This document shows positions 9,861 to 20,949 of a DNA stretch of 64,000 nt, piece by piece. Under the pieces are notes generated by a model. That model made no database searches and was not told the origin of the DNA. It was given only the letters and a program-made list of their open reading frames with translations. A program made the position numbers and the translations under genes. Source of the stretch: Flaccisagitta enflata (Eukaryota; Chaetognatha; Sagittoidea; Aphragmophora). The DNA lies in NCBI GenBank assembly GCA_965153355.1, contig OZ231127.1, forward strand, positions 100,316,001 through 100,380,000, given 5' to 3'. The stretch's first letter is position 1, and each line of letters begins with the position of its first letter.

Positions 9861-11640
9861 AAGGTCTGATAACTGATAAGATGATCAACTGATAGATTGA
9901 TTGATATACTGATAAACTGATCAATAGACTGACAGATTGATCAAAAGACTGAATAGCTGAACGGTGTTACAAATCTGAATCGGCGTCACAAAACTAAGCT
10001 CGCATATCAGACTGATTGAAATATTGACTGGTAGATCGACAGAAAGATAGACAGATAGATAGACTGACAGACTAACTGAACGGCGAATCAAACCTAATCC
10101 TAAGACTAATAAGGCCGCATACAAGACTGAAAGAGGCCGGAAAAGAGACGATGAGGAAAGGTGTGGGATGGATGGGATGGGACAGGATGGGATTGAATCT
10201 CTATATTCTGTCAATCACTGTAGACTTCTGTTTGACACAATACGGCATAACTAACAGATGACTGAAAAAGATTAACTGATGAACAGATCAACCTACTGGC
10301 AGTAAAAGTCTGACCAAAAAAGATCAACTGATAGACAGACTGACTGACTGTCAGTAATAGTCTGACTGAAAAAGATTAACTGATCGAGAGACTGACTGAC
10401 TGACTATCAGTAAAAAAGAGATAAACTGATTGACAGACGGGGCTCTGTAAAAAAACCACTAAGAAGGCTAACGGAAAAAAAAAGCAAAAAAGATTGATTG
10501 ATTAATTGATATACTGAAAGACTGACTGAAGAAGGCAAAATGATCAACTGACTGATAACTGCCCAAAAAGAAAAAAAAACGATCTAAAATGCTGATGAAT
10601 AACTTTCGCGTGATCAGACGCCCGACTGAAAATAAAAAGGCAATAATGACTGACTGATAAACTTATTGAGATGCCGAGTATCAGCGACGATTAGAGATTG
10701 TAGCAAGGCCTAACAAATGGAGAAAGATGAAAAAGAATCTCCGTAGCTTCACTGTCTAAAAACACCTTATCGAAGGGAGTGTCACTCTCATTTAGATAAA
10801 TTGATCAACTGATTGAAAGAAAGACTGATAGACTGACTGATAGACTGCCAGATGACGAGACGAGAGATGTGGAGAGACGCAAAAGACGAGTAAGGACGAG
10901 TAGAGGCGCGGGGAATCGGCGTGGTAAAACCTACTTTAAGCACTCAGGGAAAAAAAGGTGCTGTCTATTTTTCTTTTTGTTTTTGCTTTTTTTTTGTCTT
11001 TCTTTGACTATCTTAAAAAAACGATGAAATGATGCGACGTCGTTGTAATGAGATGAGGTGACAGGTCAGTTGAGAAAAGGCCCTAGTTAACATTGCTTTA
11101 AATATGTTTATGACTAACTCTAACTAAATGCATATGTAATACGACGAGTAGAGATGAGTTGAGACGGAGAGAAACGAGGATAAAAAGGCCGTAATGATTT
11201 TGAGAGAAGAAAAAAAAAATGATTCCTAAACTGTGACGCGAAGACGAGAAGTTTTGGATGATGACCCGACGAGGTGAAGGAAAGGGCAGGGAGGGAGGGA
11301 GGCAGTGAGAGAGGGGGGTCAGCTCAGGGAGAGGGGGGTGGCAAGGGTGGGTCGAGACTTTAAGCCTAGGGAGATAAGCAACCAAAGTAGCACCACGAGG
11401 GCGCCACTGAGGAAGCTGAGCTATCCTATCATGAAATAAGCTGAGCGAGTATAAATGGATGATGCATATATTGGAGAGCTAAAAGCGATGAGGGAGAGGG
11501 GGAGCATCTCTGCGTCGACGTACCAGATCGAGCTGCTTATATACTGGAGAGAGAAGAGGAAGAAGAGGAGAAGGAAGGAGAAGAGAGGAGAGAGAGACGT
11601 CTTCTCGGTCGCCCTTCTTTAGTCCTTCACCTAATACTTT
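9860..11640. other. GACTGA/ACTGAT-rich degenerate simple sequence, no gene
   Basis: From 9860 to about 10860 the sequence is full of irregular 'gactgactgatagactgatcaactgat' motifs with no stable period, like an old, scrambled tetranucleotide or hexanucleotide array. From 10860 to 11640 I see purine-rich DNA with no recognised gene. Confidence 0.5.
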
Positions 11641-11754
11641 TCTCTCTCTTCCCATTTCCTTTGTTTTCTCTGTTTGTGTCTGTCTTTTTTTCTCTCTTTT
11701 TTTTTGCTTTCTTCTTTCTTTTCTTTCTCTTTTTTGATTTAACAAAAGTGAAGG

Positions 11755-12430
11755 AAGCGGGATATGCGGGTGCGGGAGTTGCGGGAGCGGGAGTTGCGGG
11801 TGCGGGAGGAGCGGGGGAGCGGGAGGAGCGGGAGTTGCGGGAGCGGGAGTTGCGGAAATGGGAATTGCGGGAGTGGGAATTGCGGGAGCAGGAATTGTGG
11901 GAGCGAGAGGAGCGGGAGCGGGAGGAGCGGGAGCAGGAGGTATTAGAGCAAAAGGAGTGGGAGTTGCTGGAGCAGGAGGTGCGGAAGTGGGAGTTGCTGG
12001 AGCGGGAGTTGCAGGTGCGGGAGGAGTGGGAATGGGAGGAGCGGGGATAGGAGGAACAGGAGTTGCGGAAGTGGGAGTTGCGGGGGCGGGAGTAGCGGGA
12101 GTGGAGAAGTAGGAAAAGTAGGATTGGTGGAAGCGGGAACAGCGGTAGTGGAAGTGGGAGTGGCGGAAGCGGAAGTAGTGGGAGTGATGGAGGTTGGAGT
12201 AGCAAGAGTAGGGGGAGCAGGAGTAGCGGGAGTGGCGGAAGCGGGAGTGGCGGAAGCGGGAGTGGCGGAAGCAGGAGTAGTGGGAGTGGCAGAAGGAGTA
12301 GCGGTAGTGGCAGAAGCGGGAGTAGCAGGAGAGGAATTAATGGAAGCAGCAAGAGAGGTGTTGGAGGGAGTTGTGGAAGAGATTTTAGAGGGAGTGGTGG
12401 TAGAGAAAATGGTGGCAGAGGCATGGAAGT
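11755..12430. repeat. G-rich minisatellite (GGGAGT-n-GCGGGA units of 9-15 bp)
   Basis: A tandem array of units such as GGGAGTTGCGGGAGC and GGAGTGGCGGAAGC. It stays open in five or more frames on both strands, coding VAGAG-, RERELR- or PATPA-like repeats. Such symmetry across frames is the mark of a minisatellite rather than a gene. The plus strand has many GGG runs and could form G-quadruplexes. Confidence 0.85.
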
Positions 12431-12771
12431 GGTTAGATAAAAGGTTGTTGGCTGGATTTGGGTTGGATTTGGGCTGGCCAAAGGCTGTCAATGCCTCGTT
12501 ACGTTTCTTTAAGCACTGTAATACTTGGATATCACTACTTGTCAGCCTTTTTTATTTTGATACATGATGTACTGAGCCTAAAATACACATTTCACCATCT
12601 TAGCTTGATAAAACCCTTCGCTGAAATCCCTTTATTCATCACTTCTCCAGGGTATTTGTGGTGAAAATGTTGAAATTTGGTCAGTTTGGGCTCAAAATGG
12701 GGCCACTTCGCTTCTGAAATTTGGCCTGAAATTCTTGAGATTATGAAACTAAAGCTCAAGAGCTAGCCAGT

Positions 12772-13564
12772 CGGTCAGGGATCCCGGTTGCAAAAAGCTT
12801 AAATAAAAAAAAAAAAAATGGACACCTCACAGATTTTTGCACAGGGGACCTAAAAAGGCTGTAGAACATGATTCTGATATTCATTTTGTCCTAACTTGAG
12901 CCAAAAAAATTAGAAACGGTTTTTTGTGCCAAAAACAGCTATTTTTCATAAAAAAATAGTATAAAATGAAACATTTTGTACTTTTTTTTTACAGAAACAT
13001 AAAGTACCAATAGCAATTGATATTTGAGTGAACCTAGAACGATTTTGAATAGGTCTAAGAGGTTCAAAAATAGCGTTAAAATCCCTAAAAATGAAGAAAT
13101 GACCCAAAAATAAAAAAATTCAAAAACTGATATTTGGAACAGTTTCTTAGGGTAAGATATAGTGTCAGTATGAATTTCATCGAACTTAAAAAACATGCAT
13201 GTTATAAACGAAAAACGCGAAACCGCAATATGCAAATGAGATCAAAGTGCAAATTTTCAAAATTAGCAAAAATCGTGGAAACACACCAAAAATTGAATCA
13301 GCACAGTACAAATAATCAAAATACATCAATTTCAGTCCATATTAACCAAAAAATGTTGAAAAATTAGCGTTTTTACAGCAAAAAACACAATTTTTAACAC
13401 AAAAAACTGTTTCTAATTTTTTTGGCTCAAGTTAGGTCAAAATGAATATCAGAATCGTGTTCTACAGCCTTTTTAGGTCCCCTGTGCAAAAATCTGGGAG
13501 GTGTCCATGTTTTTTTTTTCAAAACCCTTAGAATTGAGATTTTCTCTAACCGGATCCCTGACCG
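12772..13564. mobile_element. 793-bp TIR (foldback) transposon, CAGT target duplication
   Basis: Termini are CGGTCAGGGATCC at the left and GGATCCCTGACCG at the right (one base differs just inside). The inverted repeats extend about 175-180 bp each side (12772-12950 and 13385-13564). CAGT flanks both ends (12768-12771 and 13565-13568). The same flank without the element is present, inverted, near 22170-22200. No transposase is encoded, so it is non-autonomous. The 4-bp duplication does not by itself fix a superfamily. Confidence 0.85.
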
Positions 13565-13960
13565 CAGTGGTGCAATCCGCATATTGATATCATTTTTTGT
13601 TAAGATTTTAGAGCTCTTCAAAGATGGAAGGGTGTGAGGGTTCTCTTATCAGATGAATTTAGTTGCCTATTTTGACATTTTTTTACAGTTTTTGAAATAA
13701 CTCCGCTTTGAATGGACTAATTTAGACAAAATTGGTGACCAAATTGAAGATTTTTTGATGCTCTAAATGAATATGGTAAAATTTTTGATCACTATGACCC
13801 TCAAAATTTTTTGAAGACTCTTGAAGCAGTTGCTAAAAAGTAGATTTTTTCGCCATTTTGGCTACTTTGGTCACGTGATTTGGCAACTTCCAAGCTAGAA
13901 AAAGACAAGAAATCCATGAGCAAATTAAACTACAGCTCAAGATCTAACCAGTGGTGCAAT
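13565..13960 (+). repeat. Dispersed repeat R1, copy 1
   Basis: Starts 'cagtggtgcaatccgcatattgatatc' and continues through 'gagctcttcaaagatgg' and 'ccgctttgaatgga'. Inverted copies lie at about 15420-15790 and 21870-22215. Copies keep internal order but differ at many bases. It served as the insertion target of the 793-bp element. Confidence 0.8.
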
Positions 13961-14513
13961 CGACATTTCAGTATGTCTAAGCATATAGATTTGGCGGTGC
14001 TTCAATGATCAGTGGGAAACTCTAGAAGCAGGTGAAAAAAAGTCAACTTTTTTGTCATTTTGGTTTCTTTGGGCACAAATTTTGGGCTCTTTGGAGTTGG
14101 AAAATGACATAAAATCCATGGGCAATATTAGATTGAATAAGAGAACTTTGGTTCAAGTTGATAAATGTGCATATAACGTCATGGACACCAGACATTTTTA
14201 CAAATATTGAATTTTGATCATTCAGTGGTGAATTAGGAAAAGGAGAGCTCAAGAGTCAAGATAGAGAGCGTTTATAAAGGGGAAAGACAATGAGACAATT
14301 TATGTTGAGGGAAAGACAATTGGGCAATAGGATGAAGAAGCAAATGATTCAGACATGTCCAAATATGGTCATGATAACATCAAAAGGGGGAGAGATCTCC
14401 CTGGCCCCTCCTCGATCAATTCCCCAATATGTTTGGGTGCTTGTTTGAGTTGGTAGGATACCTTCTGGGGTATATGGTATCTTGCTTAAGGGGCGAAGTT
14501 GGACCCCATCAGC

Positions 14514-14514
14514 G

Positions 14515-14594
<80 letters not shown>
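14514..14594. repeat. (TTG)n microsatellite
   Basis: About 27 uninterrupted TTG triplets inside a repeat-rich interval. The open frames across it (poly-Leu, poly-Cys, poly-Asn) are artefacts of the triplet. Confidence 0.95.
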
Positions 14595-14595
<1 letters not shown>

Positions 14596-14675
14596 TGGGT
14601 TAAATTTTCAAAGCAAAAAGGCCCGATTTTAGAGCCAAAAATGACCAAAATTAGCAAAATTGTCATTCTAACATA

Positions 14676-15345
14676 ACCACTAGCTTGTACCTAAATGACA
14701 AAAAGCAATAAAATTAATATTCTACGAGCAGATCATGTTGTGGGACTGTCTCAGGCTTCTATTGAAATCAATATTGGCTTCAAAATTCTACTTTTAGGTG
14801 ACCGCGCCTTACCTTCTATAAACCCTACCCCTATAAGAAATCCAAAATTTCAAAGTTCTCAAATTCCAATTCTGACTGCAGATTTGGAATCTGCAGAAAA
14901 AAACTGTCAATTGAAAGTGTTTTCCTTTTTTTGATATTCCAATTAAAAGGTGGTCAAAAGTGCTGTCAAATATCGCGAAACATACCTTTCCTTTTAATTT
15001 CTTTGTAAAATCATTGAACTTACCTTTTTTAAAAATCTTTAGCGTGGATTTTGATAATGATCCCGAAGGAATTTTGAAAAAAGAAAAGCACTTTCAAGAG
15101 ACAGTTTTTCATGCAGATTTCAAATCTGCAGTCAAAATTTTTATTTAGGCAATTTGAAATTTTAAGTTTCCTATTGGCCCATGGGAAGTTCAAGGTAAGG
15201 CGCGGAAAGCAAGATGTAAACTTTTGAAGCTGAAAATGATGACAATAGAAGCCCAAGACAGCTCCACTACATGAACTGCTCGTAGAATTTCGATTTTTTT
15301 GGATTTAGTCATTTCAGTACAGGCTAATAACCACTGATCTTTAAA
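14676..15345. mobile_element. Imperfect foldback element, ~300-bp arms
   Basis: The left arm from 14676 ('ataaccact') and the right arm ending at 15345 share, in inverted order, the blocks TTCTACGAGCAG, GGCTTCTATTG, CGCGCCTTACCTT, CTGCAGATTTG and AAATCTGCA, with an axis near 15010. Identity is perhaps 70-80%. No coding potential. I could not define exact ends or a target duplication. Confidence 0.6.
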
Positions 15346-15419
15346 AATCTGCCAAATCTATACGCTTTAACGTTTTGACATGCCATTTGCACCACTGGTT
15401 AGATCTTGAGCTGTAGTTG

Positions 15420-15790
15420 AATTTATCATGTATTTTTTGACTTTTTCTTGCTCGGAAGTGCCCAAATTATTTGACCAAAGTAGCCAAATTGGCGAAAAAA
15501 GTTACTTTTTAGCACCTGTTTCTTGAGTCTTCCAAAAATTTTGAGGGTCATATTGATCAAAAATTTTACCAGATTCATCTAGAGCATCAAAAAAATTTCA
15601 ATTTGGTCAGCAATTTTGTCCAAATTGGTCCATCCAAAGCGGAGAGATATCAAAAATTGCAAAAAATGTCAAAATTGACCACCAAATTCATCTGGTAAAA
15701 TAACCCTCATATCCTTTCATTTTTGAAGAGCTCTCAAATCTTAACAAAAAATGATAGCAACAGGCTGATAACACCACTAGTTGGATCTTG
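15420..15790 (-). repeat. Dispersed repeat R1, copy 2
   Basis: Reverse complement of the 13565-13960 repeat, including 'ccatccaaagcgg', 'gaagagctctcaaatcttaac' and 'caccactggttagatcttgagctg'-type flanks. A further partial copy of the end follows at 15900-15990. Confidence 0.75.
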
Positions 15791-16015
15791 TGCTGTAGAT
15801 TTATGATCTCATAGATTTTGGGTTTAATTACCAAAGTCAAGTGGCCCGGTTTTGAGCCCAAAATGACCAAAATAATTAAAAAAATGTTTTTTTTAATACC
15901 TACTGATCTTTGAAGATCTGCCAAATCTATATGCTTCAACATATTGATATGCCAACTGCACCACTGGTTAGATCTTGAGCTGTAGATTAATTTGCTCCTA
16001 GATGTTTTGTCTCTT

Positions 16016-16200
16016 TAGTTGCGTGCACGCGACTCTACAACCTGCTTTGTCCATCGGTCGGTCGGTCGGTTGGTTGGTCACGTTTTACTTTTTTTTATGT
16101 TTTTTTTTACCCTACTGCTCTTGCCCAAATGGTCTAGTAACCTCAAAAATGGCCCCTGCCCATCTGCAAGCAACTTTGGTAGCCGTGTATCCGAAGTAGC
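16016..16200 (+). repeat. AAGGCC/AGTCGCG family copy
   Basis: Begins GTGCACGCGACTCTACAACC, then a GGTCGGTCGGTTGG run, a T-rich stretch, a 'cccctgccc' block and ends at GCCGTGTATCCG. This is the common order of the family read in the other direction from 28-190. An unrelated spacer without genes follows to about 16700. Confidence 0.7.
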
Positions 16201-16689
16201 CAATTTCTTTGATTTTGCAAGTGTGCACTTTCACACTGAATATGCTTCAAACTATATAAACAAAGAATTAATGGAAATCCCTGCGCTCAGGCTTCATTTT
16301 GATACCTAATTTGTCACACTTGACCTCAGTTGACAAATTTTGTGCAGCCGACCAAAACTGACGGGGTAATTGCTCAGACATGTCCCCCTTCGAATTTGAT
16401 TTAATTTTTATCAGGAATATCTCTCAATAAGAGATGCTCATAGATAACGTCATTTGAGCTCTGACTCATCATCTTAACTGATGGATAGAGCTCGGTAATT
16501 AAGCCTAGTGACTTCCCCCTGGTCATTAGCATTGAAACCTTATTGTAGCCATAAAATCATTAGAGGTATTAATTCTAATGACTTGATTAATCTTTTAGTA
16601 TTAACTCTGCTCTCACTCCGGAGCAATATCAAGATAGAATTTGCTCACGCATGATACGAGAATGGAATCTCTTAATCCAACTTTTTAGC

Positions 16690-17120
16690 TTCGTCATCGC
16701 ATCTCTACAAGGGTCGGTCCATCTGTCTGTCCATCTGTATGTCTGTAAAGCATGTTCAAAAATCACACAGATGACGCATCGAGTTGCCCGGACTGAATCT
16801 GACACTTAAATTGGAGATGATATATGACATAGGATATGATCGGGATAACAGTCGAAGTCAGTCTTCAACTTATTTACCTATGGAAACATGGTTTTCATTT
16901 TCTCATGGGGAAGTTTGGGCTCTTAAACGAGCAAATGTGGCCTCCAATGAAATTGATAGGGTAAGTAAATTTGATAATTCTCTCTCATTTTACGCCAAGC
17001 AGAATGTTCTAGGACTAATATCTTCAGAGTTATGATTTTTAGTTGCTGACACGCAATTCTATAAGAGGCTTTGTCCATTTGTCTTTTCCTCCGTCCATCT
17101 GTCTGTCCGTCGGTCCATCC
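16690..17120. repeat. GTCCATCTGTCTG-rich segments around an exon-like repeat
   Basis: Two short (GTCC/GTCT)n tracts, 16705-16745 and 17075-17130, bracket a segment at 16875-17000 that also occurs inverted at 47605-47725 and, degraded, at 49240-49300. It contains GCCTCCAATGAAATTGATAG followed directly by GTAAGTAAAT, a perfect-looking 5' splice site. Whether it was ever an exon is unclear, since in the other copies it is inside an intron. Confidence 0.5.
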
Positions 17121-17378
17121 ATTCACGGTCCGTCCGTGAGGACGAGTTGAAAAGTGGTAAAACAAACGTTGTAGATGCTTGTTTGGTTGGGGGGTGGGGG
17201 GGGGTGTTGGGTTGTGGATGGGGGTTGGACGCCCCTGCCCACCCATCCGCATTGTAACCCCATTACTTGTTTAAAGATTTTTTTACGGAAAATTGAAGTT
17301 GATTTTTTTTCTCGATTTTTTATGATTTTGTGTAGGATCAATATAGAGGTGTGTTAATGTTTGTTTGAGCATGCAAAT

Positions 17379-17540
17379 ACTAACAAGGCCGGATACACGG
17401 CAATCCAGTCGCAGACGGTTGGGCAGGAGCAGTAATGCAAAAACCGCTCGGAATTCAAAAATGTGACAGACGGATGGAAGGACCGACCTACCGACCGACC
17501 GACACGGCAAGGTGTAGAGTCGCGTGTCCGCGACTAAAAA
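17379..17540 (-). repeat. AAGGCC/AGTCGCG family copy with hairpin end
   Basis: Runs from ACAAGGCCGGATACACGGC to AGTCGCGTGTCCGCGACT (7-bp perfect stem AGTCGCG/CGCGACT, 4-nt loop TGTC) followed by AAAAAG. The internal GACCGACCTACCGACC tract is the complement of the GGTCGGT tract in plus-oriented copies. Confidence 0.8.
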
Positions 17541-17631
17541 GCATGTTTATGAGTTCAATTAGTTCAATTAGCTCAGTCTTTTTATTGTAGCCACCGACAG
17601 CCAATACCCTCCTGAGCATGTCTGCCCATCT

Positions 17632-18034
17632 TTTTAGTCGCGGACACGCGACTCTATACCTTGCCGTGTTGGTCGGTAGGTCGGTCGGTAGATTGGTAGG
17701 TCCGTCACATTTTTGAATTCCGCCCCTGCCAAACCATTTGCGACTAGATTGCCGTGTATCCGGCCATGTTCTTTTTACCTTCTCTTTCCTCTTTTCTTCT
17801 TCTCCATCTTTTTCATTTCTTTTGCTTTCCCTTACTTTTAGTCATGTGCCACGCGACTCTACAACCCGCTATGTCAATCCGTCGGTCGGTTGGTCGGTCC
17901 CCTTTTTTCTTTCTTGGCATTTTTGAGCTTTTTGAGCATAAGGCACCTGCCCAGATGCCCTAGTGACCTTCTCCAGCACTGATCCTGCACAACCGCACGC
18001 AACTAGGATAGCTGTGTATCCGGCCTTGTTTTCT
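17632..18034 (+). repeat. Two tandem AAGGCC/AGTCGCG family copies
   Basis: Copy one starts with the hairpin AGTCGCGGACACGCGACT (17636-17653) and ends near 17766 at GTGTATCCGGCC. Copy two starts at about 17842 (GTGCCACGCGACTCTACAAC) and ends at GTGTATCCGGCCTTG near 18029. Both carry the (GGTC/GGTT)n tract. Between them is only a CT-rich stretch. Confidence 0.8.
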
Positions 18035-18076
18035 CCTTCAAGCTGCCAAGTGCCGAAATTTGTTGATCCCCTCTAA

Positions 18077-18160
18077 AGCATGCCCGCTTGTCTTTTCTTC
18101 TTCTTCTTCTTCTTCTTCTTCTTCTTCTTCTTCTTCTTCTTCTTCTTCTTCTTCTTTTCC
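18077..18160. repeat. (TTC)n microsatellite
   Basis: About 25 TTC triplets immediately before a foldback element. Shorter TTC runs sit at the same relative place before the elements starting at 18748 and 19424, so the tract may be part of the repeat unit. Confidence 0.9.
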
Positions 18161-18163
18161 TTT

Positions 18164-18630
18164 TTGGGCAGCGGCCCCGAAGGGGACGAAGTCCTGTAGA
18201 ACACAGGGGGACTTTTGATCGTCATTCCATTCGTCTGTTCGTCTGTTCGTCCCCCCCCGGGCCCTCTCAGACCTGAAATCTGCCCTCTCAGGCCTGAAAT
18301 CTAACCTCTTAGGCCTGAAATCTGCCCTCTCAGGCCTTGAATCTGCCCTCTCAGGCCTTGAATCTGCCCTCTCAGGCCTGAAATCTGCCCTCTCAGTCCT
18401 GAAATCTGCCCTCTCAGGCCTGAAATCTGTCTTATCAGGCCTGAACTCTGCCCTCACAGATTCGAGGCCTGAGAGGGCAGATTTCAGGCCCTAGAGGGCA
18501 GATTTCAGGACTGAGAGGGCAGATTTCAGGTCTGAGAGGGCCTGGGGGGAACAGACGGACGGACGGACGAACGGCATGACGAACAAAAGTCCCCCTGTGT
18601 TCTACAGGACTTCGCGGCCCTGCTTCCTCT
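18164..18630. mobile_element. GGCCCC foldback element A with minisatellite core
   Basis: Left arm starts GGGCAGCGGCCCCGAAGGGG and runs through GTCCTGTAGAACACAGGGGG. The right arm repeats it inverted at 18587-18630. The core is a tandem 20-21-bp array (CTCTCAGGCCTGAAATCTGC) that reverses direction near 18470, so the core itself is palindromic. No TSD was resolved. Confidence 0.75.
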
Positions 18631-18747
18631 CACTCTATATCACAATCATGCAAAGCAGGGCAACGGGTATCGCTGACCACATATTGCCCTTGGGCGACCT
18701 GTTCTTTCCTCTTCTTCTTCTTCTTCTTCTTTTTCTTTTTCCTTTTG

Positions 18748-19310
18748 GTCAGCGGCCCCAAAGGGGACAAAGTCCTGTAGAACACAGGGGGAATCTGTCC
18801 ATCTGTACGTCCGTCCGTCCGTCCGTCCGTCCCCCCCGCCCCATCCTCAGGGCTTCGTCTCCTTTGGGGCCTATTCTGACCCAAATTCTGCCAAATAGCC
18901 CAAATCCAAGCAATATGGCCAAATCTAAAAATGGCCTAATCCAGCATAATCGCAAATCCACGCAAAATGGCCTAAATCTGGCAAGAAATCCCAAATCCTA
19001 GCCTGAGGTCTACCATTTTGACCCCTTATTTGACCTATTTTGTGGCCTCTGATACTTAAATTCTGACCAGATTTGGGCCATTTTGCTTGGATTTGGGCCA
19101 TTATGCTTGGATTTGGGCCATTTTGCTTAGATTTGGGCCATATTGCTTGGATTTGGGCTATTTGGCAGAATTTGGGTCAGAATAGGCCCAAAAGGAGAAG
19201 AAGCCCTGAGGATGGGGCGGGGGGGACGAACGGACGGACGGACGGATGGATGGACAGATTCCCCCTGTGTTCTACAGAACTTCGTCCCCTTCGGGGTCGC
19301 TGCCCTGCTC
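18748..19310. mobile_element. GGCCCC foldback element B
   Basis: Arms 18748-18930 and 19130-19310 are near-perfect inverted repeats. Besides the GTCCTGTAGAACACAGGGGG box they include GGGCTTCGTCTCCTTTTGG-like sequence and CAAATAGCCCAAATCCAAGC. The centre holds a few tandem 'gatttgggccatt(t)tgcttg' units. Confidence 0.75.
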
Positions 19311-19423
19311 TCCCTCAACTTAAATCACACACTCCTCAAGCAGGGCACGGGTACCGCTGACCACTTACTGCCTTTGGGCTGCTATTCTTCTTCTTCTCCT
19401 TCATCTTCTTTTTCTTCTTTTTG

Positions 19424-20061
19424 GGCAGCGGCCCCGAAGGGGACAAAGTCCTGTAGAACACAGGGGGACTTTCGTTTGTCCGTTCGTTCGTCCGTTTGTT
19501 TGTTAGTCCCCCCCTTCATCAGACCCCTCAGGCCTCAAATCGGGCCTCTCAGGCCTCAAATCCAGCCTCTCAGGTCTCAAATCCAGCCTCCCAGGCCTCA
19601 ACTCTGGCCTCTCAGGCCTCAAATCTGGCCTCTCCGGCCTTTCAGGCCTCGAATCTGGCCTCTCAGGCCTCAAATCTGGCCTCTCAGGCCTCAAATCTGG
19701 CTTCTCAGGCCTCAAATCCAAATTCTCAGGCCTCAAACCTGGACTCTCATGCCTCAAATTAGGCCTCTCAGGCCTCAAATCAGCCATCTAAACCTCAATT
19801 TATTGCTCCCCGGCTTCAAATCAGTCCTCTGGCCTTTCAAGCCTTAATCCAGCTCTCTCAAGTCTCAAGTCAGCCCTCTCAAGCTTCCAATTGGCATTCT
19901 CAGGCCTTATATCAGCCTTCTTAGACCTCAGTTTAGGCTCTTGAATGCCTTCAGTCAGCCCTCTATAGCATCTCATCCACTTCTTCAGGTAGGACAAACG
20001 AAAGTCCCCCATTTTTCTACAGGACTTTGTCCCCTTCGGGGCCGCTGCCCTGCTTCCCCTC
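19424..20061. mobile_element. GGCCCC foldback element C with minisatellite core
   Basis: Opens GGGCAGCGGCCCCGAAGGGG and closes with its reverse complement ending near 20061. The core from 19515 to 19790 is about 13 copies of a 21-bp unit CTCTCAGGCCTCAAATCTGGC. The segment 19790-20000 is shared almost unchanged with element D. Confidence 0.8.
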
Positions 20062-20166
20062 ACTCCAATTCACAATCACTCAAAGCAGGGCAACGGGTAT
20101 CGCTGACCACATATTGCCCTTGGGTGACCTGTTTTCTTTTTCTCTCTCTTCTTTTCTTTTTCTTTT

Positions 20167-20773
20167 GGGCAGCGGCCCCAAAGGGGACAAAGTCCTGTAG
20201 AACACAGGGGGACTTTCGTTCGTCTGTTCGTTCGTTCGTTCGTCCGTTAGTCCCCCCCCTTCATCAGACCCCTCAGGCCTCAAATCTGGCCTCTCAGGCC
20301 GCAAATCCAGCCTCCCAGGCCTCAAATCTGGCCTCTCAGGCCTTAAATCTGGTCTCTCAGGCCACAAATCTGGCCTCTTAGGCCACAAATCTGGCCTCTC
20401 AGGCCACAAATCTGGCTTCTCAGGCCACAAATCTGGCCTCTCAGGCCTCATATCTGGCTTCTCAGGCCTCAAATTAGGCCTCTCAGGCCTCAAATCAGCC
20501 ATCTAAACATCTATTTATTGCTCCCAGGCTTCAAATCAGTCCTCTGCCCTTTCATGCCTTAATCCAGCTCTCTCAAGCCTCAAGTTAGCCCTCTCAAGCT
20601 TCCAATCCGCATTCTGAGGCCTGATATCAGCCTTCTTAGACCTCAGTTTAGGCTCTTGAATGCCTTCAGTCAGCCCTCTATAGCATCTCATCCACTTCTT
20701 CAGGTAGGACGAACGAAAGTCCCCCTGTGTTCTACAGGACTTTGTCCCCTTCGGGGCCGCTGCCCTGCTTCCC
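20167..20773. mobile_element. GGCCCC foldback element D with minisatellite core
   Basis: Same architecture as element C: arm, GTTCGTCCGTTAG spacer, CTCTCAGGCC array (20265-20510), shared 200-bp segment, inverted arm ending CCTTCGGGGCCGCTGCCC at 20762-20767. C and D are separated by the sequence 'gggcaacgggtatcgctgaccacat', which follows every copy, so they look like a tandem pair of the whole unit. Confidence 0.8.
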
Positions 20774-20949
20774 CTCACTCCGATTCACAATCACTCAAAG
20801 CAGGGCAACGGGTATCGCTGACCACATGTTGCCCTTGGGCGACCTGTTTTTTTTTTTCATTTTCTTCCTCCTCCTCTACCTCTGCCGAGACTTTCCGAGA
20901 TTCTCTTACGCCTGCCGACAAGAGGCGCTGCCCGCTGCCCCAGAATCAA

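Noticed and set aside
9860-10860. tRNA or structured RNA genes among the ACTGAT repeats
   Set aside because: No cloverleaf with box A and box B spacing; the pairing potential is that of a degenerate simple repeat.
11627-12567. Overlapping 129-284-residue open frames on both strands (RERELR, VAGAG, PATPA)
   Set aside because: A G-rich minisatellite read in several frames; no start, splice or domain evidence.
18038-20502. Open frames with LRPERPDLRPERPDL-type repeats
   Set aside because: They are 21-bp minisatellite cores of foldback elements, not coding repeats; frames stop at the element arms.
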